A DNA stretch of 64,000 nucleotides, taken from positions 20,791,197 through 20,855,196 of the forward strand of contig CM034307.1 in the NCBI GenBank assembly GCA_019925795.1. Direction: 5' to 3'. The position numbers and the translations under genes are program-made. The number at the start of each line of letters is the position of its first letter. Position 1 is the first letter of the stretch. This document shows, one piece after another, positions 1 through 9,900 of the stretch. Under the pieces are notes generated by a model that saw only the letters and a program-made list of their open reading frames with translations, was not told the origin of the DNA and searched no databases. Source of the DNA: Dendrobium chrysotoxum. Lineage: Eukaryota > Streptophyta > Magnoliopsida > Asparagales > Orchidaceae.

Positions 1-3000
1 TGCACAAAGGGTGGAAGAGAAACAATAGAGGGAGAAGGTCAGTAGGAGCAACACCATGGGAGGGGCTTACATGAATACCTCCACGATCTTGACACCAAGG
101 ACCCAAACAGTGTCATTTTAGAGGGAAGCACCAAAAGAGAAGATCACTGGAGTTTGTCTTGGAATTAATTTCAAACGTCTCACAGAAGCGAAGGTGCAAG
201 ATAGGCAGGCAAAAGGGTTATGCTTCAGGTGTGATGAGAGATTTGCACTGGGACATAAGTGCAAGAATTGAGCTCTTCAAGTCTTGATGGTCTGTAAAGG
301 GGAAGAAGAGAGCGGGACGAGCTAGAGGAGATTAAAGGAGAAACAGAGCAGTTACACCTAGGCGTGGTGAAGGTGTCCCTAAACTCCGTGGTGGGATTTA
401 CCTCAAACCACACTATGAAGGTGAGGGGAAAATTGGGGAGCAGCCAGTGGTGGTCTTGGTGGATAGTGTGGCTACTCATAACTTCTTCTCCAACTGGGTC
501 ATCAACCAGTTAGGATTGAAGTTAGTGGATATAGGGAGCTTTAGAGTCATGATGGGGATAGGAAACATAGATAATAGTTGGGGGATTTGTAGATGGCTGG
601 TGCTAACATTCTAAGACATATAGATTGTGGAGGATTTTCTTCCCTTGGAATTGGGAAGCACTGATATCATTCTAGGGATGAAGTGGTTACAAACGGTTGG
701 AGAGACCAAGGTGGACTGGAAGTCCTTGACTATGGAGGTATAGGTTGAAGGGAAGAAGGTGGTGCTATGAGGGGATGCCAACTTATGTAGGACTATGGTT
801 TCGCTCAAAACCATGGTCAAGGCGATACAGAGAGTAGGATTTGGCTACTTAGTAGAGCTGCAGAGTTTGGAGGGGATTCGAGATTCACATTCATATTAGG
901 TACATGAGTGTATTTATCAGCTTCTGCAGCAGTTTTCTGATGTTTTTCAGCAAGCCAGCAGATTAACACCACCCTGAGAACACGAGCACATGATTACCTT
1001 GAAGGAGGGAGCTTTTGCTATCAGTGTTCGACCATATCAGTACCCGCAGATCTAGAAGGATGAGATTGAGAGGATCATCAAAGAGATGTTGGAGGCTAGG
1101 ATTATTAGATCTAGTGTGAGCCTGTTTTCCATCCCTATTTTACTAGTGAGAAAGAAGACAACAATTAGAGATTTTGCTTGAAGTATAGGGCCCTAAACAA
1201 GGAAATGGTGCTGGACAAATTTCCAATTCCTGTGATTGACGAGCTATTGGATGAACTATTTGGGGTGATCATCTTCTCAAAGATAGATCTGAAATCGGGG
1301 TACCACCAGATCAGGATGAAGCTAGGGGATGCGCAAATGACAGCATTCAGAACTCACGAGGGTCACTACGAGTTTCTAGTGACGTCATTCAGCCTTACCA
1401 ACGCTCCAGCCACTTTTCAGTCACTTATGAATTAGGTTTTTCAACCATACCTAAGAAAGTTTGTCTTGTTTTTTTTTTTTGATGGCATCCTGATCTACAG
1501 TTGGACAGAGGCAGAGCATATAGGACACTTGAGGATGGTGTTGAAAACATTGAGGGAGAACCAACTGTATGGCAACTTGAAGAAGTGTTCGTTTGCGTAT
1601 CCACAGGTGGAGTACCTAGGACATATGGTGAGCAAAGTAGGGGTAGCAGCCGACTAGTCCAAGATTGAGTCTATGCTGGATTGGTCTTCACCTAAGAATC
1701 CGAGGGAGCTTAGAGGATTCTTCGGCCTCATCTGGTACTACCAAAAGTTTGTGCAAGGGTATGATACAATAGCATGGCCATTGGTTGAGCAGCTAAAGAA
1801 GGACAATTTCAAATGGGGGGAGGCGGCTATGCAGGCTTTCGAGCAGCTAAAGAAGGTGATGACGAGTGTTCCAATTTAGCACTTCCTGACTTCAGTAGGC
1901 CATTTGTGTTGAAGACAGATGCATCAGAATATGGACTGGGGGGCGGTGCTCATGCAGGATTAGCCACATATTGCCTATTTTAGTCAGGTGCTCATAGGCA
2001 GGGCGAGACTCAAGTTTGCGTATGAGAGGGAGCTAATGGTTATTGTCTTGGCTATTCAGAAGCACCGACCCTGATTATTGGGGAGACATTTCTTAATTCA
2101 TGACAAATCAGAGGAGCCTGAAGCATTTGTTTGAATAACGGATGGTCATGGAGAAGCATCAACGGTGGTTATCTAAGTTGCTTGGATATGCCTTTGAGAT
2201 ACAGTACCTATCGGGCTTAGAAAACAAAGTAGCAGATGCCTTGTCTAGGAGAGGCGAAGAGCCTCAGTTAGCAGCTTTGTCAATATCCATAATCCTAGAT
2301 TAAGAAGATCTGAAACATGAGAGTGAACAGGATGGACTAAGGAAGATTAGAGTTGATTTTACTGCAGAACCCAGATAGTCATCCTCGTTACATGCTAAGA
2401 GGAGTTCAACTGCTACATCAGGAGAGATTCATTTTACGGAGAGGATTGGGATTCATCCATAATCTGCTACAGGAGTTTCATGGTAGTGCAGTCGGAGGAC
2501 ATTTAGGAGCTCAAAAAACCTACAGTCGATTATCTACAGAATTATACTGGGTGGGGATGCACCATGATGTAGAGGACTAGGTAGCCAAATGCGATGTGTG
2601 CCAAAGGCATAAGTACCTAGCCATGACGCCAGCAGGATAACTACATCCCCTAGCTCTACTAGAGAGGGTGTGGGAGGAGGTGACAATGGATTTCATCAAT
2701 GGATTGCCACGATCAAAGGGGTTTTCTGTGATACTAGTAGTAGTGGATCGTCTAAGCAAATGCACACTTCATCCCTCTGAAGCACCCTTATACCGCAGTC
2801 ACTGTGGCTATTGTTTTCATACGAGAAGTGGTGCGCTTGCATGGATTTCTAGAAGCTGTTGTGTATGATAAGGACAAGGTGTTCCTTAGCCTCTTTTGGA
2901 GCGAGTTGTTTTGTTTTTAGGGGATAGTTCCGAAGAGAAGTACGATCTACCACCCCTAGATAGATGACCAGACAGAAGTGGTCAACAGAAGCATAAAAAC

Positions 3001-4018
3001 TTTTTCAGAGGGAAAAAAAAGAGATTATCAAGTTATCCTTGAATTTTGTTCTATATTTTCTTTTATTCTTTTGTAGTCAGGAGCTTGTGATAGATTAATG
3101 ATTGTATTGATTTCCTGGCTATTATATATTAATTTTGGAAGAATAAATATAGTGTAATATTTTGAGGTATGTAATTGTTAGTTGTTTTCATTGGATATAC
3201 AGATTTATTATTTAGAAGCTCTGGTTGATTAATTAAGAAGATAAAATAGATAATTCTTCCAAATTTGATTCTGGGACATTATAGATCTATTTGAGATGCT
3301 TTGTATCTGACACACCGAGGAGTTGGGTAAGGTGGATTGCATGGGCAGAATATTGGTACAATACCTCATACCACTCTATAATAAAGACCACTCATTTCAG
3401 GATTCTCTATGGGAGAAATCCACATCATCTGATTCATTATGGGCAAAGCACTACACCCATGTCTAGTGTAGAGCAGTATTTAGAGGAAAGGGATAGGGTA
3501 TTATCTGAGCTCAAGGGACGTCTGTTGAGAGCCCAACAGAACATGAAAAGGAAGGCTGATAAGCACAGGAGAGAAGTAAACTTCAAGCTAGGAGATATGG
3601 TTTACTTAAAATTGAGGCTCTATAGACAGAAAACACTAGCCAGAAGGAGAAATGAGAAATTATCCCCACAGTACATTGGGCCTTATGAGATCTTGGAGTG
3701 TATTGGAGCAGTAGCCTATCGATTGAGGCTACCACCCTCATCAGCTTTGCACAGTCTTTCATGTCTCACAGCTGAGCAAGGCGATAGGAGAGTGTACACC
3801 ATTATCACTACTCCCGACTTTGATAGAAGACATGTAGGTCATTTTGGAACCCCTCGAAGTAGCGTTGTGCACAGAGGGGAGATAGGGTCACGAGAGGTGC
3901 TAATCAAGTGGAAGGATCTGCTAGTGCATGATGCCACATGGTAGCCATACGAGACAATCAGGAGACAGTTCCCTACCTTCCACCTTTAGGACAATGTGTA
4001 TTTTGGGGAGGGGAGTAT
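1..4018 (+). pseudogene. Decayed Ty3/Gypsy gag-pol, 5' end outside window
   Basis: Retrotransposon polyprotein remnant broken by many stops and frameshifts. In order I can see a gag zinc knuckle (about 210-270, GLCFRCDERFALGHKC), an aspartic protease (about 450-530, VDSVATHNFFS), reverse transcriptase (about 1015-1890, KIDLKSGYHQIRM and TNAPATFQSLMN), RNase H (about 1900-2270), integrase (about 2440-3420) and a C-terminal segment with an IKWKDLLVHDATW chromodomain-like stretch (about 3900-3944). The order PR-RT-RH-IN identifies Ty3/Gypsy. The RT active site reads FFDGILIYS at about 1475, so the second catalytic Asp is Gly, and the protease DSG is DSV. It cannot be active. It resembles the element at 20782-26640 but is a different family, because the LTRs differ. 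Confidence 0.9.
3003..3284. other. Unidentified ~280-bp insertion in the Gypsy integrase
   Basis: Integrase codons stop near 3000 (VVNRSIKT) and resume near 3285 (YLRCFVSDTP, read with small frame changes). The related element at 20782-26640 has these parts adjacent. The intervening ~280 bp is very AT-rich, has no coding sequence and no clear terminal inverted repeats. A 12-bp inverted pair (TTTGGAAGAAT near 3133 and ATTCTTCCAAA near 3252) lies inside it. It could be a decayed MITE or other small insert. Confidence 0.5.
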
Positions 4019-4426
4019 TGATACCGGAGGGGGCAGAGACCGACTCAGCAGCCTGGTCCAGCAAAAGCCAGACCAGCCAGACTAGGTAGAAAAAATAGGG
4101 TTTAAACCCCCCCTTGTGGGGCCCAACAAACATATAATTCCATATGTTAGGAGAAGGGTTAAGGAAAGAATTAATGGGGCTATTTGATTTCAAAATAAAG
4201 GAGAGAATTAATTAAGGCAATAAGGTTGTTTTGGGAGGAAATAAGAATATAGCTTATTCAAGAGCTAGTTATTTTGTATTAGGGCTATGTTTTGATTGAG
4301 TTTGCTGTAGTATTTTTCTATGAGGGCTTCCCAGTGGCATCTAGGTTGTTTGGTAGATACAATCTATCTCTCTAATCGTAGATCATTGTATCTTGCTTTC
4401 GTATTGAAGTTATAATCCAAAAAAAC
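4019..4426 (+). repeat. 3' LTR of the decayed Gypsy element
   Basis: A purine tract (GGGGAGGGGAGTAT, ending 4018) is followed by TGATACCGG, the expected PPT/LTR junction just after the pol remnant. The segment has a GC-rich start and an AT-rich rest, like the LTR of the other Gypsy copy. The right end near 4426 (AAAAACA) is estimated, because the matching 5' LTR lies outside the window. Confidence 0.55.
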
Positions 4427-6778
4427 AGCCACTATTGGATTGTTTTTGCAATTTTTATCTTCTTTCTTCGCTGTTTTTACTTCTAAGGTGTATCATATTA
4501 CATCAAGGATCAATATCATCTCAACATCTTTTTGTATTGGCTATAGGCATGCTCACAATGGATAGTCATAGTGAGATGCTTTGGTACATGTTTTTTGCAA
4601 ATGCCATTGTTATAATTGGTGTGATATCTATTGAAATAGTGGAAGGATAGAATAATGGAGAAGATTTATGAAATATTAAAAAGGACTTAGATTCAGTACA
4701 ACAAAGATTGTGTATATGATATATAACTGTTGTGGGTGGGATATTAATATTATCATTTAGCATTACTAGAAGACAATGTGTTATCATGATGTGATATTTT
4801 TAAATATTTTGAATCTATTATATAGATGAATGTAGACATAGATGATGCCATAACTTTAGAGTTAAGAGTGAGTGGTTAAAATAGAGAAATGCTTCAAGAC
4901 TAAACCAATAAGTAAAGAAGCATGATAGGCTTAAAGTAAATTGTAGAGAATAGCTTTTACTCATTCCACGTAGACGAAACAAATGGAGAATGAAATTTCA
5001 TAGAATTAACCCTAAATAATTTGGATAAGACTAATGATGTTGATGATAATGATGATTGTGTAGAAATCACACAACAAAATGCTTAGCCCTATGCACGACA
5101 ACTCAACTACTTCATGATCATGGGGATTGCACATGCGGATTTGCTAGTACATCTCTATGAGAGTAGTAACAATATGTTTTGTGGTTCAACACACCATACC
5201 TTCTCCTGTATGTTCACTTGCATATTTTTTCATAAGATTGATACATAATTGGATAAGCTTGACAAACTATTCAGGTGAATAGGTATAATCCCTTATATTG
5301 TAGGCACAACACAGTTTTAGAAAAGCTTAACACAAAGTTGAGGCAATTTTTTCTTTGCACTTTTTTTATCAACCAAAATGGGCAAAATCTATTTTCTAGT
5401 TATTTATTGTTGTAAAGGAAATCACAATATTCAAAAATTTTGTTGCATTAATGGCTTATTCGAGGCATCTTTATCATTGTATAAATTTATTTACCGAGTG
5501 AAACGGATGGAAGTTCATTCTGAAAACCCCATATTCATTGGGGTCAGTGAGATCTCCACTTTCTGAATGCGCTGAACGCAAAGTACCTGGAACAACACAA
5601 ATCTTTCTTAAAGCAGAATGCTTAGTGTAACAGTCTTTACTTTAGGTAGCACATTTTGATTTTCGCTTATTTATTCAGTTCTTTCACAGCTATTTAATAA
5701 AATAATTGATTAATTAAATGATTAAATTCTAACAAGTAAATACTTAAATCAATAGTCAATGTATAACCACTTATTATGTGCGGTGAATTTATGTCTGTCT
5801 TTTCCTACCCAATCTGAGCTAAGGTGAGAGTCTGCCTATTTTGGGTTTTATGATAATCAGTTTGCTAAGAAAAAGGAATTCTTAAAGTGGTTTTCACTTG
5901 GAAGCTTCCTTCTATCTATCGATACTTGAGAATATACTTATTGGAAGCATTTCATATGGCAGACATTACCACCTGAATGACCAACTTACTTTCCCTTTCT
6001 GTCATGTTTGCGCTAAACCAACAAGCTAAGTATTAGATAGGACTTCTATGAGGTAAGATTAGGATCTTAACATGCTGCTAAATATAGCAGGAATTGGACA
6101 ATTGAGTTTCCCTTAAAAGTAAGGTTACTGACCAGCCCATTTCAAATTTAACCATTTGAGTTGGAAAATCCAACTTCCTTTAAAGCAAAGTTACTGACCT
6201 GTGCATTTTAAATGGAGTAAGATAAAGTCCCCAAACAAACCCATACAAAAAAGTGCATGTACTCTCCCATGCAATATTGTATGTTCTCCTCTTCCCAGTT
6301 TGATTGGTCTATCTAATCTAAGTGGAGCCGCTCCTATATTTTCAGTGGATTTGTTTGGTGGTGAAGCTTTGTTCTTTTAAATTTAGATTTTTTTTAATGC
6401 TCTATTTTTCTTATATGGTGTTAACTTATCGTGTAGCTGAGATTATCTACTTTTGGGTCAATATTTTTTATGATCATTTACTGTATAGCAATGAAGTTTG
6501 GTTGTGGTGGGAGGCCCTTTCGCATTCTTATGCTGTTGAACAAACTGCTAAATGATAGCTAAAGTAGTGGAAGATCATATTCAAAATTTGTTATTTTACC
6601 AATGTCATTCTAAGCTTTACCCTAGATTACAGGTGGTGGTAAGGCATGTTTCATAGCAAGATATTTTTTTGTACAGTCTTGTCAATAATACATTTCTTTT
6701 TGCATCGTTGGGCGACCAATTTATATCTTTAAAAGGAATTTTCTGCTGGTTTCCGTTATGGAAATTGTCAATAAGCAG
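4427..6778. other. Non-coding stretch, probably PEX5 intron 1
   Basis: AT-rich DNA with no convincing gene. I looked for the missing PEX5 first exon (Met-Ala-Met, Gly/Ala/Ser-rich, ending near a Leu-Gly-Ser-Ser segment) and did not find it, so this is best read as intron between an upstream exon and the exon at 6779. The last 50 bases are pyrimidine-rich and end in AATAAGCAG, a good acceptor. A degraded LINE tail sits at about 4893-5057. Confidence 0.5.
4893..5057 (+). mobile_element. Degraded RTE-type LINE 3' tail
   Basis: The segment reads like an old LINE C-terminus (W-R-M-K-F-H-R-I-N-P) followed by the 3' signature CCCTAAATAATTTGGATAAG and a GATGATGTTGATGAT-like tail. Plant RTE LINEs often end with a related CCCA...GGGTCGGC...TTG-repeat pattern. 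It is much more diverged than the other copies in this window and belongs to another subfamily, if it is a LINE at all. Confidence 0.4.
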
Positions 6779-6910
6779 GATTTGAAAGGGCTTCCAGAAA
6801 GCCGGGTTACGGTACCTAATGCCTCTTCAGACTTGAGACCTGAAGCTCAATTGACAAGCATTCCAGGTTCTGAATATGAGGATCAGCTATACCAGCAATC
6901 AAATGCTCAG
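6779..6910 (+). CDS. PEX5: PEX5 in-window exon 1
   Basis: Acceptor AATAAGCAG ends at 6778 and the exon begins DLKGLPES in phase 0. It encodes the poorly conserved N-terminal linker (IPGSEYEDQLYQQSNAQ). I end it at 6910 before a GC donor (CAG/GCAAAT), because QQSNAQ then joins SSEFLRG of the next exon without a gap, as in other plant PEX5 proteins. An ATG at 6758 is in frame but lies in the intron tail and is not needed. Confidence 0.8.
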
Positions 6911-9900
6911 GCAAATTCTTATTCTGCATCTGTTCTATCTTGGTATTCTTGAAATCTTCTAACCATACTAACATATGACAGAGCTCTGAATTTCTTCGTG
7001 GTTATCATTCTGGTGGTCATGGGAGTTTTGAAGATGCCTGGGGTGAAATTCATCGACCTCCAGTTCTTCCCCTTGGTGGGATCAGGGAGAGTGAAGGTCG
7101 TTTTGCTGAATTCGAGCAAATATATGATGGTAGTGTGAATTCCAATATTCACCAAACTTGGGATGGTAGAGTTTCTCATCCATTTTGCAAGTTCTCTTTG
7201 TTCTAATATTGTTTTTTAAACCTTCCATGATAATATGATAGTTGACTCGCTTTTACTTATGTAACAGTTTGGAATGGGTTATTTTTCAATTTTAAATGTC
7301 TTTTTGGTTTTCTTCTGTTTGGGCTTGTTTTACTGGTTTATATATTCAGGCATAATCCCTTTTGATTGGAGGTCATTTATTTTTTGTTCATTTTTGTCGT
7401 ATGGAGATCATTAAGTTTGAAATTGTATGTAGTTTTGTCCATGATAGCTAGGAGATTGGTTTTGCTGCAGTTAACTGCAGAAGAGATAAGTCTTACACAT
7501 GAAAATCAGGTTTTAGATCTGCTCAAACTTTGTAACTTTCAGAATACCACAATGTTTTGTTGGGAGTACTTATTTAATTGTATATAGAAAGGATGATAAT
7601 GTTGCGTTCTTTATGAGAGTTCAGGTGGTCAACTTGTTGTGTTTGTTGTGGCATTTTGAGGTGGTTGCACTACTAGTGCAATAATCACCTTGTCACAGAA
7701 TTACCTTGCACATGTTTTATCAATCGGGCTCCATAGTTAGATGAGCTGATTAGTTATCTTCTAAGATCAAGGATGAGTTGTGAGGATGCGTCTTCCGGTT
7801 TTCTAAATGACCTCTGTACTCATGTTTGCTAATTTATTTGCATTGCCCTATTAACCATGTATTTTGGTGGAATCAAGGTGCGCTTGATTAACCTCTAGAA
7901 AACTAACTTCTTTCTTGTCTTTCTAGCCAAGCTTGGGTAATCTTCATAGCACATTTATTTATGAATGCAAATATTAATGGAAGTTATTATTGTGCCCCTT
8001 AAATTCAAGAGGAATATGTTATTGCATTTCAATTGTTTTTGATGTTTAACTTGTTGATTTTTTTTTTCTACAGGACCACCACAGAGGGTCCTATCCAATT
8101 TTTTGCACTATTTTGTAAATAGTGATCGTGATCATTTTGGGTTTCGCCCAACTGTTCTTCCTACTCTGGGTTTGTCAGAAAGTGATAAACGATGCATACG
8201 TGATCGTAGCTGCATCATGGCCAGGCATATTTTTGCTGATAAAAGTGAGCAGTATATTAATGAACAGGTTGGTTTGCAATTTTACTCTTAGTGGAGATTA
8301 ATCAAATTCATAAAATCACCAGTTGTAAATAGTCTAAATGAATTAGTTCAGGTCTTTTTTCATTTCATTAAACATTGAATTGAATGCAAACAAGCTCAAG
8401 TTCATTAAAAACAACAACATCAAGCCTTTGTACCACTATGTGGGGTCGGCTACATGAATCTTTCTTCTCCATTGTGTTATGTTAAGAGTCAAATTCTCGT
8501 TTAAATCTAATAAAGAAAGATCATTTCTAATATTTTCTAACCAAGTCTTTTTAGGTCTATCTCTACCTTTCTTAACATAAGTCAAATCTAATACCTCTAA
8601 TTTTCTAACCGGGTCATCGGAAGGCCGCCGTTTTATGTGACCAAACCATCTAAGGCGACTCTCTCTAATCTTATCTTCCACTGGAGCTACTCCAATCTTT
8701 TCATGTATATGCTCATTTCGTATCCTATCTCTAAGAGTAAAGCCACTCATCCACCTGAGTGTTGCAAATCTGGTTTTGATGATGACAAACATGTTTCCAG
8801 TGTGTTTTGCTTGGCTAATCTGTTTCAGGCACAAAAGACCGCGAGCCACTCAAGCCAACTCAAGATCGGGTCCAAGTGTGTCAAATGTATGATTTTTCTT
8901 TTTATTGAGTCAATTGTAATGTAACTGATTCCCTAGCTAAGTAACCTTGCACACACACACTCAGGGAGAGAGATTGAGTGAATTAGAGTTTCTGTTAAAA
9001 ATTTGTTCAGATCGTCCTGGACGATATCCACATCGTCCTGGACGATATCCACATCGTCCTGGACGATATCCACATCGTCCTGGACGATCCAGTTAAAACA
9101 GAAACCCTAATTAGGGCGACTAAGTTAAGAGGGTCTGATTGAGCCGATCGTCCTGGACGATCTACGGATCGTACGGGACGATATTCCCAAATCAGAAATT
9201 CTCAGCCGCCAGATCAAGTTAGGCAAGTTCTTATTTTTAGATACTTGGTCTGATCGTCCCGGACGATCCAGTACAATCATGCCTAATTTAATCTGGTAAT
9301 TAAGGAAAGCAATTAATTTTTGGTTGATACGATCATATCGTCCTGGACGATCTTGATCGTCTAGTGCATTTAAGCTGTACATCCAGAACTATGTACAGGA
9401 CGATTTGGGGCCTTTTTGAACTAATCGTACCGGACGATTACCCTATCGTCCGGGACGATCAAGTCATTTTTTGGTCGTCCAGCACAGATTTCTCTGGACG
9501 ACCCGAACTGTCTTCTGGACAATTTCCCTCAATTTGAACTAATCGTCCCGGACGATCGCAGGATCGTACGGGACGATATGAACAACTTTTTCTACTGATC
9601 GTCCAGAAAAGCCAGATCGTCCAGGCTAAAACAGCTGAATTTGAACTGATCGTACAGGACGATCTACCGATCGTCCTGGACGATCTTGGCCGACCAGTTG
9701 AGATTTAGGGCAAATTTTAAGCCCTCCTTTAAAAGAACTTTTTCCAATTTTTGAAAAAATCTTTTGCTGCCTTCCTTCCCTGAGAAACCCTAGAGAGAGA
9801 GAGAGTTGGGAGAGAGAGAGAAGATCTTGTGAGGGGGAGTTAGTGAGGGATTCACTAAGGTTGCTCCGAGCACGGATCAGAGTCGTCTTCTCCGCTCGTC

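Noticed and set aside
6758..6778. ATG at 6758 as PEX5 start codon
   Set aside because: The exon has a good acceptor at 6778, and plant PEX5 needs an N-terminal segment that is absent here. An upstream exon is more likely, though a new start is not excluded.
6932..6981. 50-bp GT-AG intron in PEX5
   Set aside because: Below the usual minimum intron length in plants and it adds seven residues with no counterpart. The GC donor at 6911 gives a gap-free join.
9011..9088. Regular short repeats that could suggest a CRISPR array
   Set aside because: The units are 21-bp head-to-tail copies without unique spacers, inside a plant LTR and with no cas genes. They are part of the LTR near-palindrome cluster.
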